From: Streptomyces sp. P3
GTDB lineage: Bacteria; Actinomycetota; Actinomycetes; Streptomycetales; Streptomycetaceae
Assembly (NCBI GenBank): GCA_016893485.2
Contig: JAFEKX020000001.1
Location: forward strand, 4,278,001-4,342,000
DNA length: 64,000 nt
Direction: 5' to 3'
Shown here: in pieces, positions 27,457-37,146 of the stretch
How the letters are laid out: every line of letters starts with the position of its first letter
How positions within the stretch are numbered: the stretch's first letter is position 1
Notes under the pieces: generated by a model
The model's input: the letters and a program-made list of their open reading frames with translations, nothing else
Told to the model about the DNA's origin: nothing
Database searches by the model: none
Translations under genes and position numbers: made by a program

Positions 27457-27513
27457 GCCGTACGAAGTGCGTGAGCCGTACGAAGGACATGAGCCCTACG
27501 AGGTGCGGGCGCC
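27454..27513 (+). repeat. 18-bp direct repeat, three copies
   Basis: GAGCCGTACGAAGTGCGT and two variants (GAGCCGTACGAAGGACAT, GAGCCCTACGAGGTGCGG) follow the MaoC stop codon. In one frame they would encode EPYEVR-EPYEGH-EPYEVR. They may be a C-terminal tail if the stop is a frameshift artefact, or simply intergenic. Confidence 0.6.
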
Positions 27514-27521
27514 GGTGAACG

Positions 27522-28157
27522 CTACGGCGTCCACGGCCGCCCCTCCATCAGCTGCCCAAGCCCCGCCCACGCGAAGTTCATCAGAGTCGCCGCCGCCTGC
27601 TTGGCGGTGACGCCCGGGGTCGCGTTCGACCAGGCCGCGAGGGACTCTGCGGCGCCGACCAGAGCCTCGGCGAGACCGGCGACCTCACGGTCGGCGAGGT
27701 CGGGGTCGCGGTGGGCCTCGCGGGCGGCGACCGCTATCAACTGGGTGACGAACGCGACGAGTTCGGCGCGCATCGCGGCCACCTCGGCGGCGAAGGGCTC
27801 GCCGTGGGTGCGGGCCTGGAGGTGCAACACGGCCCAGCCGTCCGGGTGGTGCGCGGTGTGGGTGAAGAACGCCCTCAGCCCGTCCCAGAGTTGGCGGTCG
27901 GCGGGTGCCCCGGTGTCCACCCCGGCCCGCACCGCCTCGGTGAGCGCCTCGCCCTCGCGCCGGATGCACGCGGTGAACAGGTCTTCCTTCGAGTTCAGGT
28001 AGAGATACACCAACGGCTTGGAGACACCGGCGAGTTCGGCGATCTCGTCCATCGACGCGGCCATGTACCCGCGCTGCCCGAAGGTCCGCACGGCGGCGTC
28101 GAGCATCTGCTGCTCCCGGACCGCCCGCGGCATCCGTTTGGTCTTCACGGCACCCAT
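27522..28157 (-). CDS. TetR-family regulator, probably of the adjacent acyl-CoA genes
   Basis: 211 residues, intact. The N-terminal HTH reads MLDAAVRTFGQRGYMAASMD then EIAELAGVSKPLVYLYLNSK. The ligand domain contains HHPDGWAVLHLQARTHGEPF and ends WAGLGQLMEGRPWTP. It converges on the MaoC gene. Three palindromes in the fadD/maoC intergenic region are candidate targets. The ligand is unknown, but an acyl-CoA would fit. Confidence 0.88.
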   Translation of the reverse strand: MGAVKTKRMPRAVREQQMLDAAVRTFGQRGYMAASMDEIAELAGVSKPLVYLYLNSKEDLFTACIRREGEALTEAVRAGVDTGAPADRQLWDGLRAFFTHTAHHPDGWAVLHLQARTHGEPFAAEVAAMRAELVAFVTQLIAVAAREAHRDPDLADREVAGLAEALVGAAESLAAWSNATPGVTAKQAAATLMNFAWAGLGQLMEGRPWTP

Positions 28158-28203
28158 GGGGCAAGGGTAGTTGGACCGGACCGCACGGCTGCCGACAGAA
28201 CTT

Positions 28204-28527
28204 CTAGGAAGCCTGGCCCTGCGGGTGCGATGCCGACTGGGACGCGGGCTGGGCAGAGTCCACCGTCTCGTCCTCCTGGCTGCGGTTCGCGTCCAGGTTG
28301 GCCTTCATCCGGTCGACCCGCTCGACGATCTGCACCGAGGCCCGGTCCCGCACCCCGCGCAGCACCACGAAGCTGATCGGCGCCGAGATCACCAGCGCCA
28401 GCAGCACGATCCACATGCCGTTGGACTCGCCGAAACCGCGCGGGAAGACGCCGAGATAGACGAGGCCCCAGACGACGCCGAGGCAGCCCGCGAAGACCCC
28501 GAGGCGCCACAGTGTGTAGCGGAACAT
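28204..28527 (-). CDS. DUF4229-type small membrane protein
   Basis: 107 residues. Two membrane helices (LWRLGVFAGCLGVVWGLVYL; GMWIVLLALVISAPISFVVL) are followed by a cytoplasmic basic/acidic tail (RASVQIVERVDRMKANLDAN) ending in a Gln/Ser/Pro-rich stretch. It is a conserved partner of menaquinone genes in actinomycetes by position, but of unknown function. Confidence 0.75.
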   Translation of the reverse strand: MFRYTLWRLGVFAGCLGVVWGLVYLGVFPRGFGESNGMWIVLLALVISAPISFVVLRGVRDRASVQIVERVDRMKANLDANRSQEDETVDSAQPASQSASHPQGQAS

Positions 28528-28634
28528 CTCAATCCACTCTTCCGTAACGAACAGACTTGACCGAACAGACGCAACCGAACAGTCCTCCTCAGTGAAGCAC
28601 GCGCCCCCGCCGATCTTCGGGCGGGGTCGGCGGC

Positions 28635-29158
28635 TCACAGCAGGGACAGCAGCATGGAGATGTCGTCGCGGTCGTCCCCGGGCGCGACGCGGATCGCGCC
28701 GGGCACCCGGCCGACCTCCTTGTAGCCGCAGGAGCCGTAGAACCGCTCCAGGCCGTGGCCGCCGCGGCAGGTGAGGCGGATCGCCTCGATGCCGTCGAGG
28801 CCGCGGGCCGCTTCCTCGGCGGCGGCGAGGAGGTCGCGGCCGTAGCCCTTGCCCTGGTGGCGGGGGTGGACCATCACCGTGTAGAGCCACAGCCAGTGCA
28901 GCATCAGGCGGTGGGTGTTGAAGGAGAGGAACACGGCCGCGGCGACCGTGCCCGTCTCGTCCCGGCCCACCAGCAGCCTGGTGCGGCCCTCCGCCATGGC
29001 GACGAAGTGCCGGACCAGCTCGGGCCGTATCTCGTCCGCCGTCACCGGTGCGACGAAGCCCACCGAGCCCCCGCGTTGGAGACGTCCGCCCAGAGGGTGA
29101 GGATCTCCTCGCGGAGAGCAGGGGTTATCGCGGGGTCCAGCTCAAGGTCAGTGACATG
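28635..29158 (-). CDS. GNAT family N-acetyltransferase (two frameshifts)
   Basis: About 175 residues. The core is clear: LLVGRDETGTVAAAVFLSFN, YTVMVHPRHQGKGYGRDLLA (acetyl-CoA loop) and GHGLERFYGSCGYKEVGRVP. The N-terminus MSLTLELDPAITPALREEIL is recovered by restoring one G near 29142 and one near 29065 (NAGGSVGFVAPV). It starts 29 bases downstream of the mqnE stop, so it may be co-transcribed. Substrate unknown. Confidence 0.8.
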
Positions 29159-29186
29159 GTGCCGTGTTCGTCTCGGGAAGGGGTCG

Positions 29187-30359
29187 TCACACCCGCATCG
29201 GCTGCGGGGACTCGCGCCGCGCCGGGTCCGGGCCGTCGTACTCGCGGATGATCTCGTAGCGCGTGTTCCGCTCGACCGGCTGGAAACCGGCGTCGCGGAT
29301 CAGGTCGAGGAGGTCGTCGCGGGTGAGCTTGTTCGGGGTGCCGTAGTTGTCGGCGTCGTGCGTGATCTTGTACTCGACGACCGAGCCGTCCATGTCGTCC
29401 GCGCCGTGCTGGAGGGCGAGTTGGGCCGTCTGCACACCGTGCATGACCCAGAAGACCTTGACGTGCGGGACGTTGTCGAAGAGCAGCCGCGAGACCGCGA
29501 AGGTCTTCAGCGCCTCGGCGCCGGTGGCCATCTGGGTCCGCGCCTGGAGGCGGTTGCGGACCTTGCCGTCCTTCATGTCGACGAAGTCGTGCTGGTAGCG
29601 CAGCGGGATGAAGACCTGGAACCCGCCGGTCTCGTCCTGGAGTTCACGCAGCCGCAGCACGTGGTCCACGCGGTGGCGCGGCTCCTCGATGTGGCCGTAG
29701 AGCATGGTGCACGGGGTCTTGAGGCCCTTCTCGTGCGCCAGGCGGTGGATGCGCGACCAGTCCTCCCAGTGCGTGCGGTGGTCCACGATGTGCTGGCGGA
29801 CCTCCCAGTCGAAGATCTCCGCGCCGCCGCCGGTGAGGGACTCCAGGCCGGCCTCGATCAGCTCGTCGAGGATCTCGCTCGCGCTCAGCCCGGAGATGGT
29901 CTCGAAGTGGTGGATCTCCGTGGCCGTGAAGGCCTTCAGGGAGACCTCCGGGAGGGCCTTCTTCAGCTCGCTCAGCGACCGCGGGTAGTAGCGCCAGGGC
30001 AGGTTCGGGTGCAGGCCGTTGACGATGTGCAGCTCGGTGAGGTTCTCGCCCTGCATCGCCTTCGCGAGCCGGACGGCCTCCTCGATGCGCATCGTGTACG
30101 CGTCCTTCTCGCCCGGCTTGCTTGCTGGAACGAGCAGTAGGCGCAGGACGCGGTGCACACGTTGGTCATGTTCAGGTGGCGGTTGACGTTGAAGTGGACG
30201 ACATCGCCGTTCTTCCGCGTCCGCACCTCGTGCGCGAGTCCGCCCAGCCAGGCCAGGTCGTCCGACTCGTACAGCGCGATGCCGTCCTCACGGGACAGCC
30301 GCTCACCGGAGCGGACCTTCTGCTCCAGCTCGCGCTTGAGCCCGACATCCATGCCCATA
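29187..30359 (-). CDS. mqnE: Aminodeoxyfutalosine synthase (one frameshift)
   Basis: Radical-SAM enzyme joining the MqnA product to SAM-derived adenosine, second step of the futalosine pathway. CTASCAYCSFQ carries the CxxxCxxC cluster motif; then GEKDAYTMRIEEAVRLAKAM, LHIVNGLHPNLPWRYYPRSL, ESLTGGGAEIFDWEVRQHIV and CTMLYGHIEEPRHRVDHVLR. ATG 30359 is preceded by GGAAGAGG. The frame breaks right after FQ, near 30115, at CAGCAAGCAAGCCGGG. Restoring one C yields FQQASPGEKDAY, while removing two bases yields FQRKPGEKDAY-like sequence, which is nearer to what I recall of the family. About 391 residues. Confidence 0.92.
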
Positions 30360-30402
30360 CCTCTTCCTACGACAGTCTCGATAAACCGTACGCCTATACC
30401 GT

Positions 30403-30856
30403 CAGACCTCTTCGGGCAGCTCTCCGACCCGGTTCTCCCACTTCGTGGAGAGCACGATCGTGGTACGGGTCCTGGAGACCCCTTCGTCCCGCTGAGCCGC
30501 CGGATGGTCTTCTCCAGGCCGTCCACGTCGGGTGCCCGCACCTTGAGCATGAACGAGTCCTCGCCCGCGATGAACCAGCAGTCCTCGATCTCGCTGAGGT
30601 CCTTCAGCCGGCGCGCCACGTCCTCGTGGTCGGCGGCGTCGGAGAGCGAGATGCCGATCAGGGCGATGACGCCGAGGCCGAGGGAGGCCGAGTCGACGGT
30701 CGCGCGGTAACCGGTGATGACACCGGCCGCCTCCAGCCGGTTGATGCGGTCGGTGACACTGGGTCCCGACAGGCCGACGAGGCGCCCCAGCTCCGCGTAG
30801 GAGGCCCGGCCGTTCTCTCTCAGGGCCTGGATGAGCTGCCTGTCCACCGCGTCCAT
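30403..30856 (-). CDS. Lrp/AsnC-family regulator (one frameshift)
   Basis: About 151 residues. N-terminal HTH (DRQLIQALRENGRASYAELG; RLVGLSGPSVTDRINRLEAA) and C-terminal RAM domain (LGLGVIALIGISLSDAADHE; CWFIAGEDSFMLKVRAPDVD). One G missing near 30480 separates the end; repair gives GTKGVSRTRTTIVLSTKWEN. Located between mqnE and the ubiX-like gene, so it may tune menaquinone or amino-acid genes. The effector is unknown. Confidence 0.88.
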
Positions 30857-30907
30857 GCGATCGATTGCCTTCCGATTCGTACCAGTGAATAGATGAGGTG
30901 CCGTACG

Positions 30908-31596
30908 TCAGGTGGTGGTGCGGGAACCCCGAGGTCGCCCTTCCACCGCCGGTACAGCCCGTGCGGGACGCCCGCCGAGTCCAGCACCCGCCCGGCGACG
31001 AAGTCCACCAGGTCCTGGATGTGGGTGGCCCCGGCGTAGAACCCGGGCGAGGCGGGCACCACGGCCGCGCCCAGGTCGTCCAGGGTCACGAGGTGCCGCA
31101 GCGTCTGCCCGTTCAACGGCGTCTCGCGTACGGCGACCACCAGCTTGCGCCCCTCCTTCAGGGTCACGCCGGCCGCCCGCTGCAACAGGTCCTTGCTCAG
31201 CCCGAGGGCGATCCCGGCGACACACGCCGTCGACGCGGGCACGACGATCATCCCCTTCGCGGGGTACGACCCCGAGGACGGTCCCGCCGCGAGGTCGCCC
31301 GCGCTCCAGTGCCGTACCGCGTCGGTGTCGATGGCGGGCTGGAAGGTGCCGGGCTTGCCGTCGGCGCCGCGGGCCAGCCATTCCCGCAGGTCGTCCTGCC
31401 AGTGCGCGTCCCGGTAGGAGATCCCCGTCTCGTCCAGGAGCGTCAGCCGGGACGCGCGGGACACCACGAGGTCGACACTCTCGCCGGCGTCGAGGAGCGC
31501 GCGCAGGACGGCAGCCGCGTATGGGGTGCCGGAAGCGCCGGACACCCCTACGATCCAAGGCGTACGCGGCGTCTCTCCTGGCTTGACTGGGTTCAC
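30908..31596 (-). CDS. UbiX-family flavin prenyltransferase
   Basis: Makes prenylated FMN for UbiD-type decarboxylases. About 229 residues. TPWIVGVSGASGTPYAAAVL is the N-terminal FMN-binding motif; MIVVPASTACVAGIALGLSK and RKLVVAVRETPLNGQTLRHL follow, with VVPASPGFYAG near the end. It partners the UbiD-like MqnL encoded 1.6 kb away. One G missing near 30932 shifts the last residues; repair ends the protein GDLGGSRTTT. GTG start follows a TAGGCT -10-like box, so it may be leaderless. Confidence 0.88.
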
Positions 31597-31685
31597 GACA
31601 CCGAGCCTAGCTGGCGTCGCGGGGCGGGAACCGGTCAAGGGTGCCGGGGCGTTCTTCGGTGGGGACGAGTGAGTCGTGGGGTGCC

Positions 31686-32292
31686 ATGTCCGGTGCGGGT
31701 TGGAGTGGTCGCGGGGCGACCGCGCGAAGGCCGCGGCCAAGCTGATGGTGGGCTGGGTCGCGCTGTTGTGGCTGCTCGAAGTGGTGGACGTGATCAGCGG
31801 CCACGCCCTCGACAGCTTGGGATCGTCCCGCGTGAGCCGTCCGAGCTGATCGACGTCGTCCCGGCCGCGTTCATCCACTTCGGCTTCGCGCATGTCGCCG
31901 CGAACACCGTGCCGCTGCTGGTGTTCGGTTTCCTCGCCGCGCTGGGCGGCATCCGGCGCTTCGCCGCGATCAGCGCGCTGATCATCGTCGCGGACGGCCT
32001 CGGGGTGTGGCTCATATCCCCGGCCCACACGAACACGGCGGGCGCGTCGGGCCTGATCTTCGGCCTCTTCGGCTTCCTGCTGGTGAGCGGCTTCGCGGAA
32101 CGCCGGCCGCTGGGCATCGTCGTGGGCCTGCTGATCGGCGCGGTGTGGGGCGGCTCGATCCTGTTCGGACTCGCACCGACACAGTCGGGCGTGAGCTGGC
32201 AGGCCCACCTGATCGGGCTGGTGGCGGGAGTGGGCGCGGCGTTCGCGTTCCGGCGCGGGCCCACTCCGCGGACTTCGCTCACCGCCGCCTAG
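31686..32292 (+). CDS. Rhomboid-family intramembrane serine protease (frameshifted)
   Basis: About 203 residues, six membrane helices. LLWLLEVVDVISGHALDSLG opens the domain; FIHFGFAHVAANTVPLLVFG is the rhomboid helix-2 motif with its conserved His/Asn; NTAGASGLIFGLFGFLLVSG holds the catalytic Ser (GASG); and QAHLIGLVAGVGAAFAF the catalytic His. Breaks near 31725 and 31822 fit single missing bases. It lies between two menaquinone genes on the opposite strand. Substrate unknown. Confidence 0.85.
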
Positions 32293-32309
32293 ACGGTGAG
32301 CCGGGTCCC

Positions 32310-33212
32310 TCACACGGTCAGCCCGCGCACCAGCAGGTCCAGCAGTGCGCACACGAACAGCGCGATGCCGATGAACCCGTTGACGCTGAAGAACGCCCGG
32401 TTGAGGCGGGACAGGTCATGGGGGCGGACGATCGAGTGCTCGTACACGAACGCGCCCGCGACGATCAGCAGGCCGAACCAGAAGAAGGCCCCGGCGCCGG
32501 TCGCCGCGCCGTACCAGGCGAGCAGGGCGGTCGTGATCGTGTGGCAGACGCGGGCGCCCCAGATGGACGCCGGGATGCCGAAGCGGGCCGGCACCGACAT
32601 GACGCCGATCTCGCGGTCGGTCTCGATGTCCTGGCAGGCGTAGATCAGGTCGAAGCCGCCGATCCAGATGCCGACGGCGAGACCGAGGATCACCGCGTCC
32701 CAGGACCACTCGCCGGAGATCGCCAGCCAGCCGCCGACCGGGCCCATGGCCTGGGCGAGACCGAGGATGGCCTGCGGGAAGTTCGTGAACCGCTTGCCGT
32801 AGGGATAGACGACCATCGGGATCACCGCGATGGGCGCCAGCGCCAGGCAGAGCGGGTTGAGGAGCGCGGCCGAGCCCAGGAAGACGACGAGGGCGACGAG
32901 CGCGCCCGTCCACGCGTGCTTCACCGACATCGCGCCGGTGACCAGTTCGCGGTGCGCGGTGCGCGGGTTACGGGCGTCGATCTCGCGGTCGATGATCCGG
33001 TTGACCGCCATCGCGAAGGTCCGCAGGCCCACCATGCAGATGGTGACCAGCAGCAGCCGCCCCCAGTGGATGTTCTTGTCCCACTGGAACATCGCGGTCA
33101 GTGCGGCGATGTAGGCGAAGGGCAGGGCGAAGACGGAGTGCTCGATCATGACGAGACGTAGGAACGCCTTGGTGCGCCCCGGCTGCGGGATCGCGGCAGA
33201 CGCGCTGCTCAC
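32310..33212 (-). CDS. mqnP: UbiA-family prenyltransferase of the futalosine pathway
   Basis: Membrane enzyme that attaches the polyprenyl chain to the naphthoate ring precursor. 300 residues, intact, about eight helices. MAVNRIIDREIDARNPRT is the first Asp-rich NxxxD motif and DLIYACQDIETDREIGVMS the second. GTG start overlaps the mqnL stop (GTGA), implying coupled translation. Assignment rests on the pairing with UbiD and UbiX homologues and the futalosine genes. Confidence 0.9.
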   Translation of the reverse strand: MSSASAAIPQPGRTKAFLRLVMIEHSVFALPFAYIAALTAMFQWDKNIHWGRLLLVTICMVGLRTFAMAVNRIIDREIDARNPRTAHRELVTGAMSVKHAWTGALVALVVFLGSAALLNPLCLALAPIAVIPMVVYPYGKRFTNFPQAILGLAQAMGPVGGWLAISGEWSWDAVILGLAVGIWIGGFDLIYACQDIETDREIGVMSVPARFGIPASIWGARVCHTITTALLAWYGAATGAGAFFWFGLLIVAGAFVYEHSIVRPHDLSRLNRAFFSVNGFIGIALFVCALLDLLVRGLTV

Positions 33213-34660
33213 AGTCCGTACTCCTTCCACCGGCGGTCGACCTTCGCCGCCGTCTCCGGGTCGGACAGCACCATCTCGGGCCAGCCGCCGTCCCGCGTGT
33301 AGCCCTCCTCGGGCCACTTCCTCGTCGCGTCGATCCCCGCCTTGCCGCCCCAGAACTGCTGGTAGGAGGCATGGTCGAGATGATCGACGGGTCCTTCCAC
33401 GACCGACAGGTCGCGGGCGTAGTCCGTGTTGCCGAGGGCCCGCCACGCGACCTCGTGCAGATCGTGGACGTCGCAGTCGGAGTCCACGACCACGATCAGC
33501 TTGGTCAGGGACATCATGTGCGCACCCCAGACCGCGTGCATCACCTTCTGGGCGTGCTTCGGGTACTTCTTGTCGATGGAGACGATCGCGCAGTTGTGGA
33601 ATCCGCCCGCTTCGGGCAGGTGGTAGTCCACGATGTCCGGCACGATGATCTTCAGCAGCGGCAGGAAGAACCGCTCCGTCGCCCGTCCCAGCGGTCCGTC
33701 CTCTGTCGGAGGCCGGCCTACGACGATCGACTGGAGCAACGGCCGCTTCCGCATCGTCACGCAGTCGATGGTCAGCGCCGGGAAGGGTTCCTGCGGTGTG
33801 TAGAACCCGGTGTGGTCCCCGAACGGCCCCTCCGGCAGCATCTCGCCGGGCTCCAGCCACCCCTCGATGACGACCTCGGCCTGCGCCGGCACCTGCAACG
33901 GCACGGTCTTGCAGTCGACCATCTCGATCCGCTTGCCCGCGATGAACCCGGCGAAGAGGTACTCGTCGATGTCACCGGGAAGCGGCGCGGTGGAGGCGTA
34001 GGTCACGGCGGGCGGACACCCGAAGGCGATGGCGACCGGCAGCCGCTCCCCGCGCCGGGCCGCGACCTGGTAGTGGTTCCGGCTGTCCTTGTGGATCTGC
34101 CAGTGCATGCCGATGGTGCGCTTGTCGTGGCGCTGGAGCCGGTAGAGCCCGAGATTGCGGATCCCGCTCTCCGGGTCCTTGGTGTGCGTGAGCCCGAGGT
34201 TGAAGAAGGACCCGCCGTCCTGCGGCCAGGTGAAGAGGGCGGGCAGGGCATCGAGGTCGACGTCGTCACCCGTGAGCACCACCTCCTGCACCGGCGCTTC
34301 CTTGACCTTCTTCGGCGGTACGTGGGTCATCGAGCCGAGCTTCCCGAAGGCGTCCCGGACACCCACGAAGCCCTGCGGCAGCTCGGGCCGCAGCAGCCCG
34401 CCGATCTTGTCGGAGATGTCGCCGTACGACTTCAGCCCCAGCGCCTTCAGCAGCCGACGGTCGGTCCCGAACACGTTCATGGCGAGGGGCATCGAGGACC
34501 CCTTCACCTTCTCGAAGAGGAGCGCGGGTCCACCGGCCTTCTGGACCCGGTCGACGATCTCCCCGACCTCCAGACAGGGGTCCACCTCGGCCTTGATGCG
34601 CTTGAGGTCGCCCTCGCGCTCCAGTGCCCTGAGCAGGGAGCGAAGATCGTCGTAAGCCAT
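33209..34660 (-). CDS. mqnL: UbiD-family menaquinone biosynthesis decarboxylase
   Basis: Prenyl-FMN-dependent removal of the ring carboxylate in the futalosine pathway. 483 residues, intact, full UbiD length. MAYDDLRSLLRALEREGDLK, PEGPFGDHTGFYTPQEPFPA (prenyl-FMN site region) and WGAHMMSLTKLIVVVDSDCD are family hallmarks. It starts 76 bases from the divergent PLDc_N gene with no clear ribosome-binding site and may be leaderless. Coupled to mqnP downstream. Confidence 0.92.
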   Translation of the reverse strand: MAYDDLRSLLRALEREGDLKRIKAEVDPCLEVGEIVDRVQKAGGPALLFEKVKGSSMPLAMNVFGTDRRLLKALGLKSYGDISDKIGGLLRPELPQGFVGVRDAFGKLGSMTHVPPKKVKEAPVQEVVLTGDDVDLDALPALFTWPQDGGSFFNLGLTHTKDPESGIRNLGLYRLQRHDKRTIGMHWQIHKDSRNHYQVAARRGERLPVAIAFGCPPAVTYASTAPLPGDIDEYLFAGFIAGKRIEMVDCKTVPLQVPAQAEVVIEGWLEPGEMLPEGPFGDHTGFYTPQEPFPALTIDCVTMRKRPLLQSIVVGRPPTEDGPLGRATERFFLPLLKIIVPDIVDYHLPEAGGFHNCAIVSIDKKYPKHAQKVMHAVWGAHMMSLTKLIVVVDSDCDVHDLHEVAWRALGNTDYARDLSVVEGPVDHLDHASYQQFWGGKAGIDATRKWPEEGYTRDGGWPEMVLSDPETAAKVDRRWKEYGL

Positions 34661-34736
34661 GTGTCCAAGTATCGGGCACCCGCTAACCTGACCCCGTCAC
34701 CGGGGCCGTCCCAGCACTCAGGAGAATCTCGCCGCC

Positions 34737-35036
34737 ATGCTCAGGTATCTGCCGTTCCTGCTGGTCCTGGCCCTGTGGATCTACGCCTTCGTGGACTGCC
34801 TGAACACGCCCGAGGAGGATGTGCGGGGCATGCCGAAGCTGGCGTGGGTGTTCGTGATCCTGCTCTTCGGCGAGGTGCTCGTCGGCCCGGTCGCGTGGCT
34901 GATCGCGGGCCGGGCGCGGCGCACCGGGGCCGAGGCGACGGCGGCGCCGGGCCAGTGGATCGCGCCGGACGACAACCCCGAGTTCCTGAAGTCCCTGAAC
35001 AAGGACGACCTCAAGGACGACCCCAAGGCGGAGTGA
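34737..35036 (+). CDS. PLDc_N-domain small membrane protein
   Basis: 99 residues. Two helices (LRYLPFLLVLALWIYAFVDC; MPKLAWVFVILLFGEVLVGP) with the conserved PLDc_N pattern (ALWIYAFVDCLNTPEEDVRG), then a cytoplasmic tail (DNPEFLKSLNKDDLKDD). No phospholipase catalytic domain follows. Frequently next to menaquinone genes in actinomycetes; function unknown. AGGAG precedes the ATG. Confidence 0.85.
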   Translation: MLRYLPFLLVLALWIYAFVDCLNTPEEDVRGMPKLAWVFVILLFGEVLVGPVAWLIAGRARRTGAEATAAPGQWIAPDDNPEFLKSLNKDDLKDDPKAE

Positions 35037-35133
35037 CGCGGGGCAACACGTGCAGGTTGTACGCCGGTGAGCGCCCCGAAGCGGACAATGCGCCTCTGGG
35101 CCCGGACCGGCAGGAACCGGACACTTACCTCGC

Positions 35134-36552
35134 ATGACGACTGCTCCCGCCGACTCCGCCGGCACCCTCGCCCCCGCATACGGTGACAAGGTCATCGCCG
35201 TCGAGACGGCCGGCGCCGAGCCGATCCCCGACGCCGAACGCCACGGCAGCCCGCTCCAGTTGCTCTGGACCTGGGCCTCCCCGAACATCGAGTTCGCGAC
35301 CGTCTACATCGGCGTGATCTCGGTCCTCTTCTTCGGCCTGTCCTTCTGGCAGGCGACCGCGGCGATCGTCCTGGGCACGGCCCTCGGCGCGATCACGCAG
35401 GGCTTCCTCTCCCTGGACGGCCCGCGCTTCGGCGTCCCGCAGATGGTGATCGGCCGCTTCTCCTTCGGCTTCCGCGGCAACATCGTCCCCTCGGCGGCCA
35501 ACGGCCTGGTGGCGGGCGTCGGTTGGTTCGCCGTGAACAGCGTGAGCGCGGCCTTCGCCCTCAACACCCTGACGGGCCTACGCCCCCTCCCGTCCCTGCT
35601 GTTGGTGGTCGTGGCCGAGATCCTGATCGGCTTCATAGGCCACAACTTCGTGCACACCTTCGAGAAGTACGCGTTCCCGGCGCTGGCGCTGATCTTCCTG
35701 CTGGCCGGGGTGTGGACGTTCAAGGACGCGCACCTCGGCGGGGGCGGCACGGGCGGCGGGTGGGCGGCTTCCTGCTGGCGTTCAGCGCGGCGTGGGGTTA
35801 CGCGGCGGGCTGGAACCCGTACGCCACGGACTACGCGCGCTATCTGCCCCGCACGGCGAACAAGTTCAAGACGGTGCTGTACCCGGCGCTGGGCCTGTTC
35901 GTGTCGGTGACGTTCGTGGCGGTGATGGGAGCGGCCTCGGCAACGTTGATCGCCCCCAAGGACGCAACCCCACGGCGGCCTTCACCGGCCATCTCCCGTC
36001 CTGGCTCGGCAACTTGGTCCTGATCGCGATCATCCTGGGCGCCGTCTCCGCGAACGCCCTGAACGTCTACTCCGGCGCGATCTCCCTCACCGCGCTCGGC
36101 CTGAAACTCCCCGCGTGGCTCAACCGCAGCGTCCTGGTGGTGGTCTCAGGCGTGGCCGGTACGGCGGCGGCGTGGGCGTCCCTGTCCGACGCGGGCTCGG
36201 CGTACGAGGCGTTCCTGCTGGTGATCGCGTACTGGGTGGCGCCGTGGCTGGGCGTGGTGCTGGTCGAACGCTGGTTCCAGTCGAGGTCCACGACCACAAC
36301 AGCGGACCTGGCCCCCGCCTCACCGACCCCACCTTCACCAACTGGCCCGGTCTGGCGGCCCTGTTGATCGGCATCGCGATCTCGGTCCCCCTCTTCTCCA
36401 ACCAGGAGGACTACGTCGGCTACGTCCCGGAACACTGGCCGTCCTTCGGCGACAGCACGCCGATCGCGGGCTTCGTACTGAGCGCCGTGCTGTACGTGAC
36501 GTTCACCCGCATAGCGGGCCGGGCCTCGAAGCCGGCGCCAACTCAGGGTTAG
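35134..36552 (+). CDS. NCS1-family nucleobase permease (three frameshifts)
   Basis: Purine/cytosine/allantoin-type symporter with about twelve helices and about 474 residues. DGPRFGVPQMVIGRFSFGFR and GWNPYATDYARYLPRTAN are NCS1 signatures. Repairs near 35760 (GGGVGGFLLAFSAAWGYAA), 35965 and 36290 join the parts. The final helices end TIAG-like and the stop overlaps the convergent SRPBCC gene's stop (TTAG). Substrate not determinable. The PucR/deaminase genes 2 kb away make a nucleobase plausible. Confidence 0.85.
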
Positions 36553-37051
36553 GCCTCGTCCTGGACCGAGGCCTGGCGACCGTAGAACCCGACGGTCTGG
36601 TCCCACTCCTCACGCAGCCGCTTCTCCATGAAGCTCTCCAGCAGGCCGCCGACGCCGAAGACCTTCGCCTCGTAGGTGAGTTCAAGGCCGAGGCGGCTAC
36701 GGGTGCCGCCGACGTCCTCGGCCCGCAGGCTCCCCTCGTGACGGATCTTGTCGGCGAGGCTGCTCGGCGTGACCCTCCAGGTCCACAACCGGTCGGCCTT
36801 CTCGAAGGTCCCGTCCTCGATCTCAGTGAAGTCCCCGCCGAACAACTTGGCCACCGGCCCCGGCAGTTGCACCCCCGCTGAAACCGGGTGCGCCGCACGA
36901 CCCGCTCCTCACTCTCCCGCTGCGCCACCATCTCGTAGCTCCTGTACTTCAACTCGCCCTCGTACAGGTCGTCTTCACGCACCGAGGCAAGGAACCACCC
37001 GAAGAACTCCTCGGGAGCCCCGGCCACCTCAAAACCCAGCGAGAACTTCAT
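36549..37051 (-). CDS. SRPBCC-fold protein (DUF2505-like; one frameshift)
   Basis: About 167 residues. MKFSLGFEVAGAPEEFFGWF and EGELKYRSYEMVAQRESEER, then (after one base restored near 36875) VQLPGPVAKLFGGDFTEIED, and LGLELTYEAKVFGVGGLLES leading to the long C-terminal helix EKRLREEWDQTVGFYGRQ. This is the START/SRPBCC helix-grip pattern that binds hydrophobic ligands. Function unknown. Confidence 0.75.
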
Positions 37052-37146
37052 ACACGCAAAGTATCAGCCCGACCACTCCCTGTAATCACCCTTCAACGTA
37101 CGCCAGAGCACCCGAAGTTGACGACCCGGAGCAGCAGGCGCCCCGG

